A stretch of 64,000 bases of DNA from Sorghum bicolor (taxonomy: Eukaryota; Streptophyta; Magnoliopsida; Poales; Poaceae). Below, piece after piece: positions 11,101 through 22,239 of the stretch. The stretch lies in NCBI RefSeq assembly GCF_000003195.3, contig NC_012879.2:36573596-36637595 (forward strand). The letters run 5' to 3'. Position numbers and translations under genes: made by a program. The notes below the pieces were generated by a model. It was not told where the DNA came from. It worked only from the letters and a program-made list of their open reading frames with translations, and made no database searches. Position 1 is the first letter of the stretch. The number at the start of each line of letters is the position of its first letter.

Positions 11101-12451
11101 CGTGGTGGGGCTCCTATCGGACGTCATCAACAACGGGCTCGGGCCAGCTTATTTTGTAAGTGTCTCACGAACTCCAATCTTTATGGTGCTTTCTGGTTTC
11201 TGTATTCTAATCCATCCGACCCCTGATTCGCAGGATATGAAAGAGACCTCTCGCATCAAGTCCAGCTTCATACATGCCACAAGGGGCGGATGGGAGCAGC
11301 TTCCCCTCCTCAAGGATCAACTCCTCGAGTCGCAGGAAAAGCTGCTTAAAGCTTACAAAGATCTCATAGCACTCGAGGAGGAGAAGAAGGCGAGGGAGGC
11401 TGCTTTGGCCGAGGCCCGGGAGGTCTCGAAGAAGGCGGAGGAGGAGGCGATGCAGCTACGAGAGCGGGCTCTTACGGTCGAGGAGGCCGCGTCCAGAGCC
11501 CGGGAGGAGGCCCTGTCCTACAAGAGCGTCATTGCGGACCTGGACAAGGAGAAGGGCCTTCTCCAAACCGACCTAGACTCCCTCCGCGATACCTTCCAGA
11601 AGATGAAAGTGGCGTACGTGGACAATGAGGTCGCCAGGGGTGCCGCCGAGGACACAAAGAAGAAGGCCCTCGAAGACCTCGAGATGGAGCGAGCTCGATC
11701 CCGCAGTCTCTCTGACGACGTCGAGCGTCTGAAGGGAGAATTGCTGGAGAAGAGTGGAGCTGTTGCTCAGGCTGGCAGGGTGATCGAAGATCTCCGCGTC
11801 GCCAATACTGAGCTGGCGCGCTCCAACAGAGAGATCGAGCGTGCCAACACCAGATTGGTCGGCGAGAACACGGCCCTAGAGGAGAGCATCAAAGGTATGT
11901 TCCTTTTGTCGAATTTCCTTTTCGAGGTGTGCTTGAGTTTTTCCTAAAGCTTCTTTGTATTGGCCTTTACAGGGCTCAAGGACGAACTCCTAGCCGCCCA
12001 AGCCGAGGCTCGCAACGCCAAGGCTCAGCTCAAGGCTGAGGTTGCTTTGAACCGTCGAGTGCGGACGGCGATAAGCAATCTCTCGACCTCTTGGGAGGTC
12101 GAGCCTATGGATGAGTCGAGGGAGGACGCCCGAGGCGACGCCCTGATCGACCAGTTGTGCTACATAGGCGCGACGCTGCGAGATCGGGTGCGGGACGCCC
12201 TCCACATCGGGGTGAAGCGGGCGATGGCAGTCGTCTGCTCGGGTTTCTCCTACGACATGGAGGTGGTGTCCCACGGCTTCGTCACCGACATCTCCAAGAC
12301 CGACGCGGAGAACGAGGAGAGGCTCCATGCCTGGATCGACGACGCGGAGGCTCCTGGGGAAAGGTTGGCCAAGCTCTTCGAGCCTGAGGTGCTCCCTCCT
12401 GAGGCTAGCTCGGGCGGAGGCGAGGGCGGTGAGGATCATGCCGCGGACTGA
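8162..12451 (+). CDS. Six-exon antisense gene of TatM (transposase_28-like N-terminus, coiled-coil C-terminus)
   Basis: Exons read as 8162-9094, 9179-9825, 9900-9976, 10056-11155, 11234-11894 and 11973-12451, all with GT-AG introns of 74-84 bases and matching phases, giving about 1298 codons. Exon 1 resembles plant proteins labelled putative gypsy-type transposon (Pfam Transposase_28): a KFHRHGLGAPPSRFMRAL block, then a GVELQHFSPN block. Exon 2 is basic (about residues 330-370) then has a run of Asp/Glu (about 380-394). Exon 4 has a Gln-rich tract (about 665-700) and a conserved IKRTIYGMDGIAPGF block. Exon 5 is heptad-rich, a long coiled coil. It lies opposite to gag-pol, between pol and the 3' LTR, converging with pol. 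No catalytic residues can be assigned; function is unknown. Antisense ORFs at this position are known in the Tat lineage; the exon model is mine. Confidence 0.8.
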
Positions 12452-13006
12452 GGCCTGCGAGCCTGCTCCGGGCGCCTGAGGCCCCTTGTATGATACTTCA
12501 TTGATTCTGCTGTTACGTGATATAGTATCTTTTTATAATTTGTTAACTGCTTATTTGTCTTTCCGCTCGAGGTTCCTTTGTTTCTCTTTGTTCCTACGTT
12601 TGTATCCCTTGCTCGATCTTTCGTCAAAAACAACCTCGATTACTTCGAGGGTGAGGAAGTGAGTAGAGTTTCCGTAGCCTAGGGGCATGGGAATTCTCCG
12701 GCTCGTTATCCCTCGGCCTTTGAGGGGCTCGAGGCGCCTTAGCTACTTGAACCGTGCAAGGTTTACCAAGCAAGAAAAGAAAATTTCTTGGCTTTTTCGA
12801 CGCTTGCGGAGGGGTCGTCCCTCTGGTAGCCCCCGAGGGGGTGCGGACTATGATGGGTCATGGTCGGCATCCCCTTTTGACGTCGAGACTATAACTCGTA
12901 ACTATTTTTGGTACAGAAAGAAGCCGCTCGAGGGAAAGACTTTATTTATTCATGTGCTTATTTACAAAGTCTTCGTACAAAAAGTAGAATCGTAAGTCTA
13001 GGACTT
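12452..13006. other. Convergent intergenic region of TatM
   Basis: 555 bases lie between the stop of the antisense gene and the stop of pol, which face each other. On the pol strand AATAAATAAA occurs at 12950-12941, about 57 bases past the pol stop, and also in TatP at 37636-37645. No other gene is seen. Confidence 0.55.
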
Positions 13007-16000
13007 CTAGGGGTAGAATCGACGTAGCTGTTCGATGTTCCATGCGTTGGTGAAGATTGCCCCCTTTTCGTCTGCCAATTTGTACGTTCCTGGCTTAAGG
13101 ACCTTGGCCACCACATACGGGCCTTCCCAAGGTGGGGTCAGCTTGTGGCGTCCTTGGTTGCTTTGCCGGCGTCGTAGGACAAGGTCGCCTACGTTGAGGT
13201 CCCTCTTGCGCACGTGCTTGTCGTGGTAGCGTCGGAGTCTCTGCTGATATCTAGCAGAGTTGAGGAGGGCCATGTCTCGAGCCTCCTCGAGTTGGTCGAC
13301 CGCGTTTTCCTGAGTCTCTTTGTTCGATTGCTCGTTGTAAGCCTTGAGTCGTGGTGACCCATACTCGAGGTCTGTGGGGAGGATAGCTTCGGAGCCGTAG
13401 ACCATGAAGAACGGGGTGTATTTTGTGGCCCTGCTTGGCGTTGTCCTAAGGCTCCATAGGACTGAGGGAAGCTCCTCGACCCATTTCTTGCCGAATTTCT
13501 TCAATCGATTGTAGATCCTTGGATTGAGTCCTTGCAAAATCATGCCGTTGGCACGCTCGACCTGGCCGTTAGTTCGAGGGTGGGCTACTGCAGACCAGTT
13601 CACACGGATGTGATGCTGATCGCAGAAATCCAAGAACTTTCTGCCGGTGAACTGGGTGCCGTTGTCGGTGATGATGACATTGGGGATCCCAAACCGATGG
13701 ATGATGTCGGAGAAGAAAAGGACGGCCTGCTCGGAGCGGATGTTGGTGATGGGTCGAGCCTCGATCCATTTGGAGAACTTGTCGATAGCCACCAGCAAAT
13801 GGGTATACCCTCCTTTCGCCTTTTGTAGAGGTCCTACTAAATCGAGCCCCCATACCGCAAACGGCCAGGTGATGGGGATCATCTGAAGAGCGTGGGCGGG
13901 CATATGCATCTGTTTGGCGTAGAATTGGCACCCATGACACGAGCGTACGAGCTCGATGGCATCCGCCACGGCCGTTGGCCAGTAAAAGCCTTGCCGAAAA
14001 GCGTTTCCTACAAGGGTCCGTGGGGCGGCGTGGTGGCCACAAGCCCCCGAGTGCAGGTCATCGAGGAGTTTTCGGCCTTCCTCTACGGTGATGCATCGTT
14101 GTAAGACCCCCGTAGGGCTCCGTCGATATAGCTCGTTGTCTTCGCCATAGATCACATATGATTTGGCTCGTCGAGCGATACGACGAGCTTCTGTCTTATC
14201 TTCTGGCAACTCACCGCGGATAAGGCAGTCGAGGAATGGAGTGCGCCAATCGAATGGTCGACCCGGTCGTCGTTCTATCTCCATCACCTCTTCCTCCATC
14301 AAGAGCGCATCGACAGCATTGGTTGGTTGGGCGATGGTAGTGTCGATGCCAGCCTCCGTGCCTAGGTCGACGGATGGCTCGTGAAGATCCTTTGAGAATG
14401 CATCAGGCGGCACTGTGCCTCTCGTAGATGCGATCTTGGCGAGTTCGTCGGCTGCCTCGTTGTAGCGTCGAGCGACATGGACAAGCTCGAGGCCGTGGAA
14501 CCTGTCTTCGAGTCGACGGACCTCCTTGCAGTATGCTTCCATTTTTGGGTCGTGGCAACTCGAGGTTTTCATTACCTGGTCGATGACGAGTTGGGAGTCG
14601 CCTCGGACGTCGAGGCGTCGGACTCCTAACTCGATAGCGATCTTGAGACCGTTGACGAGGGCCTCATATTCTGCGACATTGTTAGATGCGGCAAAATGAA
14701 TCCTGATTATGTACCTCATGTGGACGCCCAAGGGTGAGATGAACAGCAGGCCGGCCCCGGCCCCAGTTTTCATGAGTGACCCGTCGAAATACATTGTCCA
14801 CAGCTCCGCTTGGACCTGAGTCGGGGGAAGCTGGGAGTCTGTCCATTCCGCGACGAAGTCTACCAGGGCTTGCGATTTGATGGCCTTTCGAGGCGCGTAA
14901 GTGAGAGTCTCGCTCATGAGCTCGACCGACCACTTAGCTATTCTTCCCGTGGCCTCCTTGCTCTGGATTATCTCGCCCAAGGGGAAAGAAGAGACCACCG
15001 TGATAGGATGACCAAGGAAGTAATGTTGCAGTTTGCGGCGGGCATGGATTACGGCGTAGATCAGCTTCTGGATTTGGGGGTAACGCGCCTTGGTCTCCGA
15101 AAGCACCTCGCTGACGAAATAAACTGGCCTTTGGACCGGCAGCGCGTGACCCTCCTCTTGTCTTTCTACCTCCACCGCCGCGCTGACGACCTGGGTCGTC
15201 GACGCGACGTAGCGGAGCAGCGGCTCTGCAGGTTGAGGTGGAACCATGACTGGTGCCGAGGTCAGCGTCTTTTTCAGCTTTTCGAGTGCTTCCTCGGCCT
15301 CGGGGGTCCAAGAAAAGCGCTCGACCTTCTTTAGGAGTCGATATAACGGTAATGCCTTTTCTCCTAGTCTCGAGATGAAACGGCTCAGAGCCGCCAGGCA
15401 CCCCGTGACTCTCTGCACACCCTTGATGTCTCGGATTGGCCCCATTTTCGTGATGGCCGAGACTTTCTCGGGGTTGGCCTCGATACCGCGCTGCGAGACG
15501 ATATATCCTAGGAGCATGCCTCGAGGCATGTCGAAAACGCACTTCTCGGGATTGAGCTTGATCCGGCTGGTGCATAGGCAACTGAAGGCAACCTCGAGGT
15601 CCCGGATCAAGTCTCCTTGTCGTTTTGACTTGACGACGATGTCGTCGACGTAGGCCTCGACCGTTGATCCTACATGTTCGCCAAATACGTGGAGCATGCA
15701 ACGTTGATACGTGGCTCCGGCGTTTCGAAGCCCGAATGGCATGGTCACGTAGCAATACATCCCAAAAGGCGTGATGAAAGAGGTCGCGAGCTGGTCGGAC
15801 TCCTTCATTTTTATTTGATGGTAACCGGAATATGCATCAAGGAAAGAAAGGGTTTCACATCCCGCGGTAGAATCGACAATCTGATCAATGCGTGGTAATG
15901 GAAAGGGAACTTTTGGACATGCTTTATTCAAACTAGTATAATCGACACACATCCTCATTTTCCCATTCTTTTTCTTAACTAATACAGGGTTCGCTAACCA

Positions 16001-16234
16001 GTCAGGATGATGAACCTCCTTGATGAATCCGGCCGCCAAAAGCTTGTGAACTTCCTCGCCAATGATCTTGCGCTTTTCCTCGTCGAATCGGCGCAACCGC
16101 TGCTTCACTAGCTTGGAACCGGCACGAATCTCCAAGGAGTGCTCGGCGACTTCCCTCGGTATACCTGGCATGTCCGAGGGACTCCATGCGAACATATCAG
16201 CATTTGCACGGAGAAAGTCGACGAGCACGGCTTC
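13007..16234 (-). CDS. pol: TatM pol: reverse transcriptase, two RNase H domains, integrase
   Basis: An unbroken frame of over 1070 codons, continuing from gag-pro after one in-frame TAG (16235-16237); it has no ATG of its own at the start. Counting from codon 16228: RT about 70-250 with FLDAYSGYHQ and YVDD (193-196); a first RNase H-like region about 335-410 lacking its usual first Asp; a second, archaeal-type RNase H about 476-605 with FDGS (Asp482), AEYEAL, RGDS and AADELAK; integrase with a zinc-finger region about 730-767 and catalytic Asp796, Asp855, Glu891 (35 residues between the last two). The doubled RNase H is a mark of the Tat lineage. Every key residue looks present, so the product may be functional. 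Confidence 0.93.
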   Translation of the reverse strand, partial: EAVLVDFLRANADMFAWSPSDMPGIPREVAEHSLEIRAGSKLVKQRLRRFDEEKRKIIGEEVHKLLAAGFIKEVHHPDWLANPVLVKKKNGKMRMCVDYTSLNKACPKVPFPLPRIDQIVDSTAGCETLSFLDAYSGYHQIKMKESDQLATSFITPFGMYCYVTMPFGLRNAGATYQRCMLHVFGEHVGSTVEAYVDDIVVKSKRQGDLIRDLEVAFSCLCTSRIKLNPEKCVFDMPRGMLLGYIVSQRGIEANPEKVSAITKMGPIRDIKGVQRVTGCLAALSRFISRLGEKALPLYRLLKKVERFSWTPEAEEALEKLKKTLTSAPVMVPPQPAEPLLRYVASTTQVVSAAVEVERQEEGHALPVQRPVYFVSEVLSETKARYPQIQKLIYAVIHARRKLQHYFLGHPITVVSSFPLGEIIQSKEATGRIAKWSVELMSETLTYAPRKAIKSQALVDFVAEWTDSQLPPTQVQAELWTMYFDGSLMKTGAGAGLLFISPLGVHMRYIIRIHFAASNNVAEYEALVNGLKIAIELGVRRLDVRGDSQLVIDQVMKTSSCHDPKMEAYCKEVRRLEDRFHGLELVHVARRYNEAADELAKIASTRGTVPPDAFSKDLHEPSVDLGTEAGIDTTIAQPTNAVDALLMEEEVMEIERRPGRPFDWRTPFLDCLIRGELPEDKTEARRIARRAKSYVIYGEDNELYRRSPTGVLQRCITVEEGRKLLDDLHSGACGHHAAPRTLVGNAFRQGFYWPTAVADAIELVRSCHGCQFYAKQMHMPAHALQMIPITWPFAVWGLDLVGPLQKAKGGYTHLLVAIDKFSKWIEARPITNIRSEQAVLFFSDIIHRFGIPNVIITDNGTQFTGRKFLDFCDQHHIRVNWSAVAHPRTNGQVERANGMILQGLNPRIYNRLKKFGKKWVEELPSVLWSLRTTPSRATKYTPFFMVYGSEAILPTDLEYGSPRLKAYNEQSNKETQENAVDQLEEARDMALLNSARYQQRLRRYHDKHVRKRDLNVGDLVLRRRQSNQGRHKLTPPWEGPYVVAKVLKPGTYKLADEKGAIFTNAWNIEQLRRFYP

Positions 16235-19200
16235 CTATTTGGGGTCGAGGTCGGTGCTGATCGTCAGCACCTTGCCGTCGGAGTTGTTGGGGTCGAGCGG
16301 GATCTTCTTGGTTCCTTCCGCCGCCTTGAAGCTGCCCGCATGACGCTTAGGCTCTGGAGCCTCAGCGGCCATGGCCTCGAGCTTTGCAACGAGCTCGGTG
16401 GAGCTCTCGACCGCCTCCCCGTACTCGACGCATTCGACGTCGCACTCGTACGCGTGCTCGAAGGAGGAACTGACAGTGGTGACGCCTTTGGGACCAGGCA
16501 TCTTCAGCTTCAAGTATGTGTAGTTAGGTATGGCCATGAACCTGGCGTAGCCCGGGCGCCCGATGATGGCGTGGTACGTGCCTCGGAACCCAACCACCTC
16601 AAAGGTGAGGGTCTCCTTCCTGAAGTTGGCCGCCGTGCCGAAGCAGACCGGTAGGTCGATTCGACCTACTGGCAGTGCCTTTTTCCCTGGCACGACGCCA
16701 TGGAAACCGCCGGCGCTTGGCTGGAGGCGTCCTCTATCGATGCCGAGGAGATCGAGGGTCTCGAGGTAGATGATGTTGAGGCTGCTGCCACCATCCATCA
16801 GCACTTTCGAGAGTCGGGTGTTGACGATGATGGGGTCGACGACGAGCGGGTAGACGCCTGGGGCGACTACCTTGTCAGGGTGGTCTTCTTGGTCGAAAGT
16901 GATGGGAGTGCTCGACCAGCTAAGGTATTGGGGCACCGCCATTCTTGCTGCAAAGCCTTCGCGACGCTCCCTTTTGCGCTGCCTCGTGGTCAACTGAGTC
17001 GAAGGCCCGCCATAGATCATGTAGCAGTCGTGGACGGCGGGGAAGCCGTCGTCATCTTTGTCGTCCTCCTTGCCGCCAGCCTTCTCCTTCTTGGAGTCAT
17101 CACGCGTATCTTTTTTGAACCCTTGACTGTCGAAATGCTTTCTCAGCATACGACAGTCCTTGAGTTTGTGGTTGGCGCCCCCCTTATGGTAAGGGCACGG
17201 CTCCTCCAACATCTTGTCGAAGATGCCTCCCTCCGGAGGGCCTCGCGGCTTCTTTCGATCCATGGCGGCGACGAGGTTGTCACCTGAATCTTCCCGGTGG
17301 AACTGCCGCACTTTCTGCTTCTTTTTATTTTTCTTGAGGCCTTGACTGGAAGTCCCATCTTCATCGACAGGCTGCTTGCCTTTTCTTCCTTCTAAGTTGA
17401 AGAAGGCGCCGACTGCCTCCTCCCCTGCCGCGTAGTTAGCTACAACGTCCATCAGCTCGTCGACGGTCTGAGGTCGATTGCGACCTAATTCCCGCACCAA
17501 GTCTCGACTGGTGGTGCCCGAGACAAACGCCAAGATGACGTCGTGGTCAGGGATGTGCGGTAGCTCAGTGCGCTGCTTCGAGAAGCGTCGAGCGTACTCC
17601 CGAAGAGTCTCTCCTGACTTCTGCTTGCATTTGCTGAGGTCCCACGAGTTCCCTGGCCGTATGTAGGTCCCTTTGAAGTTACCCTCGAAGACTCTGACCA
17701 GATCAACCCAGTTGTGGATCTGATTGGCAGGGAGTTCTTCGAGCCATCGACGGGCAGTGTCGAAGAGGAAAAGGGGTAGCTGTCTGATGATGGCTCGATC
17801 ATCACCTCGAGCGCCACCTAGCTGACAGGCCAACCTGAAATCTGCCAGCCATAACTCTGGTTTGGTCTCTCCGTTGTACTTCGCGATGCTGGTTGGGGGT
17901 CGAAACGGATTGGGCAGGGGCGTGCTGCGAATCGCCCTGCTGAACACCCGCGGGCCCGGTGGCTCGTGGGCCACCCGGTCCTCGTCGCTGTCGTATCTCC
18001 CACCGCGATGCGCGCTGTAACCACGTTCTTCCGCGTCTCCGTGCCGGCGGCGTCTATTTTCTTTGATGTCGTGCCGCGCGTCGTGTCGACGTTGATTGTC
18101 GGCAGGGAGGATGAGAGCGGTCTTTCTACCTCGAGGGGGAGGTTGTTGTTGGACTGACACCTCCTCTTCGATTAGAGGCTGTTCGTCGCGCTTCTCTGTG
18201 GCAGCTCCTCGTCGTCGAGACGCCGAACTTTCGGCTTGTTGAACTGCTGCCACCTGGAGCAATGTCTGAACTTCATCTCGAATGCGCCGGGCCTGGGAAT
18301 TCGACGGCTCTGGCATGTTACGTAGCAGCGTCGTCGCTGCCACTACATTCTGGCCTGCTCGAGGGAAACGGCTGACAGGTTGCTCCGCCTCTGCGTCACC
18401 GACGATCTGTCGATGTACCTCTCGAGCGCGTCTGCGGACACTTCCGCCCGGCGGGTAGGGCAGGTCTTGTTCGAGGATTTGCTCGAGCAGGACGAGGCGC
18501 TCGCGATCTTCGTCGAGCTTCATCTTGAGCTCCCGCAGCTGCGCGAGCTGCGCAGTTCTATCTTCCTGAGGAAGAGGGTCGAGCCGTCTGTCGTTCCCAG
18601 GCGTCCTGGGGTCTTCTTGCGCCGCGGGGGCTCGACCACCCGCAGCAGCATCCCGTGTCTCGTCGGTGGTTTCTGCCGCCCCGTCGATGTGATAGCATTC
18701 CCTCGTAGGATCATAGCTGTCTGTCTCGGAGTCGGAGTCCGGTTCGGCGGCGTGGAAACACCCACGTCCTTCCTCCAGCAATCGTTGCCTGAGGGAGGTG
18801 ATCGAGTATCGTCCGGGGCCTAGACGACGGAGGCCTCGTACTCGGGAAAGATCCGGCAGCTCGGATGCCGGCCGCCGCGCTTCAGAGCTACGTGGGAGGA
18901 CCATTGGTCTTTCTACGTACGTCTGGGCGTTTGGGCATATCGCCCTGGCGAGCGACGCCGCGGCGTTGTCCAACCCGAACGGCAGTGCCGCCCTTGGAGA
19001 GAACAACCCGTGTGGAAGTAGTCTAGCTGCGGTGGGGGAGGGCGCGCGAGATGCGTCCCCCCCATCGTTGCGCGGTGCTGAGTCGTCGTGCTTGTTGCTC
19101 CGTCACACGGTGTTGCCGACTGGTGGCCCACATCCTGCCTTGCACGAGTTGTTGGTCGTGCTGAAGCAGAGGGGCCGCGGTGGTGCTGCCCGCGCCTCTT

Positions 19201-19386
19201 CTTAGGCGGGGAGGCGTGGTGGTGAGGGCATCTCGGGGCCTTCAACCGTGCTGGCGTAACGCGGACTCCTCCTGGTCCTTTGACTGAGAGCAAGATCATG
19301 TCGTAGCCGGAGCCCGTAGACATGAACTCGAGACTCCCAAACCAAATCACCGTGGAGCGCGGAAGCGGCGAGGCAAGAGTAGCCAT
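16235..19386 (-). pseudogene. gag: TatM gag-protease with one frameshift
   Basis: The start is the ATG at 19386, the position equivalent to 31195 in TatP. A G run (minus strand, 19057-19063) is one base shorter than in TatP, which breaks the frame about 110 codons in; from there to the TAG at 16235 the frame is open for over 920 codons. Features: a charged N-terminal half; the retrotransposon gag core (near 17750-17400) with ARRWLEELP and GETLREYARRF; a zinc-knuckle-like CX2HX5HX4C at about 17196-17150; and an aspartic protease with DGGSS (16800-16781) and a later IIGRPG block. The protease has DGG in place of DTG/DSG. The stop is followed in frame by pol. Confidence 0.88.
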
Positions 19387-19424
19387 CCGGAAAGTAGTGG
19401 AAAATCGGTGAAAAACACGCAGGA

Positions 19425-19442
19425 CCCCTACCTGGCGCGCCA
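19425..19442 (-). other. TatM primer binding site
   Basis: TGGCGCGCCAGGTAGGGG begins two bases after the 5' LTR end on the minus strand. The same 17-18 bases occur in TatP (31139-31156) and, with one base differing at the end, in TatO (24315-24331). I do not assign the tRNA with confidence. Confidence 0.8.
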
Positions 19443-19444
19443 AG

Positions 19445-20491
19445 TGTCGGTGTTTTTCCCCCGGGGGGGTCACACCAACGAGTAAATTTGTATGCGTGCT
19501 CCCTTTTCCGGATGGTGATGCAAGAAAACACAGAGATTTATCCTGGTTCGGGCAAAAGAAGGCCCTACGTCCAGCGGGGGGGAAAGAGTTTGTATTATCT
19601 TGCACCTAAGTGCTTGTACAAGGGCGAATACAGGCGTGGTGTGAAGTGTGGAGCTTTACTACGTATGAGCTTGGTCTTGTGTTGTGATGTCCCCCTCTTC
19701 TATTCCTGAGTCTCTCCTTTTATAGCTCCAAGGAGAGACACAGGGTACATGCGTAGATGTTAGAGTAGGGATCGATAGCCGCATGGAGCGCTGACCTACT
19801 CGAGGCTTCCGTACGACATGGCCTCGAGCCGTCCCATCTTGATAGGCCGGTGATGATTACGCGTGCTCCTGCGTTCTGCCCTGCCAGCTGCCTTGTGCTG
19901 GTTCTGAGGTCGCATGCTTGTATGGTATGGTGGCGGATCCGGCGGGGTAGCTGTGGTGTTGTCAGTCGACGCCCAACTTGTCCCTGGGAAGGGACCTTGT
20001 TCGGTCGAGGGTCGGGCGCCGTGTAATATGCTGCTATCTGGAGCGCTGACCTTGGGTGTCTCGAGGGGGTCCCGATTAGACGTTCCACCCTGGTTTCCTG
20101 CGTCCTGACACGCCCTGGGTCGTTCGGTGGGAAGGCTGCAAAAAGAACGATGGGACAGAAGCTTGTTCCCTATCACGCCTTCCGTGACCCGTGTGTTAGG
20201 TGGGGAAGCGTCAGGTGCATTTAATGCTCTGGCCCGCGTGCGCGCGTCAGGCGGCGGACAGTGTCCTTGCGCCCGACGCCTCTCGGTTCGCTCGAACCCG
20301 CTTCCGTTTTCGACGACAGTCGTCGCTCGAGCCCTGACCGATTCGCTCGACGCTATTTCCGTCTTCGAGGCTGCGACCGTTGACGGCGGTGCATACGTAA
20401 GATTAGAGCGTCGAATTGAGGGTCTCGACCTTCGTACGGGCAATCTCATAATACGTATCGCTGAGGGTACCCCCTACCGATACCCTCGACA
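19445..20491 (-). repeat. TatM 5' LTR
   Basis: Minus-strand ends TGTCGAGG (20491) and CACCGACA (19445). It is nearly identical to 6282-7329 and includes TATAAAAG at 19724-19717. The primer site follows directly. Confidence 0.93.
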
Positions 20492-22239
20492 CCCGGTGAG
20501 CACATATAGACCATCGTGATCTGACATTACCCTATGTCGCGCAGGTGACAGGATATCACCCGACTTCTACCGATTAAAGCATGGCTAAGCTGCTACTCGA
20601 TCCTAACTCTACAACCAGGGTGTGTTGAGTTATCTGGACAAGGATAGAGTAGAATGCAGCAACAGTTTCATCACAACTCCTATACGTAATGCATCAATAG
20701 ATAGAACATATTAAGTGAACTTTCAAAAATAAAGGGAGACTTAGAATGCTCCGGGGCTTGCCTTTCACGAACGACGCCGGCTCGTGATTCGGGCACTCAA
20801 CTTCTTCTTCGGGCTCCTCGAGTCTGGCTTGCTGGACCTCCACCTTTTGGCTGCCCTCCTGACCTTCGGGATTCGCCTGCAGCTCGTAGGAGGCTGTCGC
20901 GTCCGATGCACCTATTGCATGCTCGAACAATAAGAAGATGCACATGCTAAAGATGAATGCTTGATAACACAAGTAACTCACTGGACACTCATTTACGGAG
21001 TAAAAGTTATAATAAGCTCGGACAAGTAAACAAGTTACTTAACCCACAGCCTATCATGATACTAAAACAGCAAGCAATATAAAACAGGAGTAGCTCAGTA
21101 AATAAATCATAACTATTGATAGACAGATCCAACAAACATAAGTAAAGACATTCTGGAAAGCTTATAAAATTATCTACAATTCTTCTTTAAACATCACAGC
21201 ATGATTCATATATTAAACCAGTCATTTAAACAAAGTTCCAGGTTCTGTCCCAGAAAAACAGAGAGCACCTATTTCTGGAACCCAACTTGGAACAGCTATA
21301 ACTTTTAAACTACTTGGCCAAATGACCTCAAATTTAAACCACAGCTAGTTCAATAAGTTTATAACAACTTTAATTTAGACAAGTTTTACAGAAAGTCAAG
21401 TTATCATTAAGCAAAGTTAAATCCTTTCCTTGCTGTCCAGGACAGCCTTTAACCCTTTAAGTAATTATTTAATGACATAACCAAAACATAAACCATGCCA
21501 ACCACATGGCTTATGAGCACAAACATATTACAAGGTTACCAGAACACCAGATGAAGACCTCCAAACATTTACTTAACAAGGCATTTATTAATTAATTCTA
21601 GATAAGAGCATAATTATAATATACCAGTCAAATTGCTCAGAAAAATCTACAAAAATTACAGAAGCACAAGTATGACATCAGGGCATCACCATAAAAATTT
21701 CAGAGCAATTGCACATACTAAATTAAAGATATGTATTTAACATTTGCCAAGGTAATTATTTCATAAATTCAGAAACATGACTTATATGGTGTCAAACAAC
21801 AGATTTCAGATTATTTACATCTTAGGAATACCATAAACAGGTTTACTACCAAGGTAGAGCACCAGCAAAAGCACCAATTAATTTATATAATTTAATCAAG
21901 GAAACAAGCCACATTTCAATCATAAATTACATAACAAAGCCGCAGTGCTCCAAAAATACTGAAATATTTACCAAAGCACTCTCATACCATACAGAGACTA
22001 CCATAAAATTTTCAGAGTAAACTAAGCAGTATAACAAGAGATATACATTTATCCATGAATAACAAGATTAAATCCTTAATAAATAATTTCCCAGAAAACA
22101 TGGTTCATTTTATATTTTTATTAAAAACCAGCCATCTCAAGGAATACCACAAAATTTGTTTCAACATTTTTGGATCACCAGAACTAGAGATATGATTTTT
22201 GTAAAAACAGCTCAAACCCTAGTTTAAACAAAGGAGAAA

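Larger units (their letters stand above)
6282..20491 (-). mobile_element. TatM: full-length Tat gypsy element, minus strand
   Basis: A 14.2-kb element with two LTRs of about 1047 bases (6282-7329 and 19445-20491), primer site, gag-pro, pol, an oppositely oriented spliced gene, and polypurine tract in the expected order. Its target duplication is CCTGG (6277-6281) and CCCGG (20492-20496). The other Tekay LTR has CCCGG at this place, so the left copy carries a C-to-T change. About 15 differences between the LTRs were counted by eye (near 1.5 percent). The pol and antisense gene are open; gag has one frameshift. Confidence 0.93.

Noticed and set aside
14810..15334. Plus-strand frames across TatM pol and gag, and minus-strand frames across TatP gag-pol
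   Set aside because: They are shadow frames of pol and gag, which carry all the recognised motifs.
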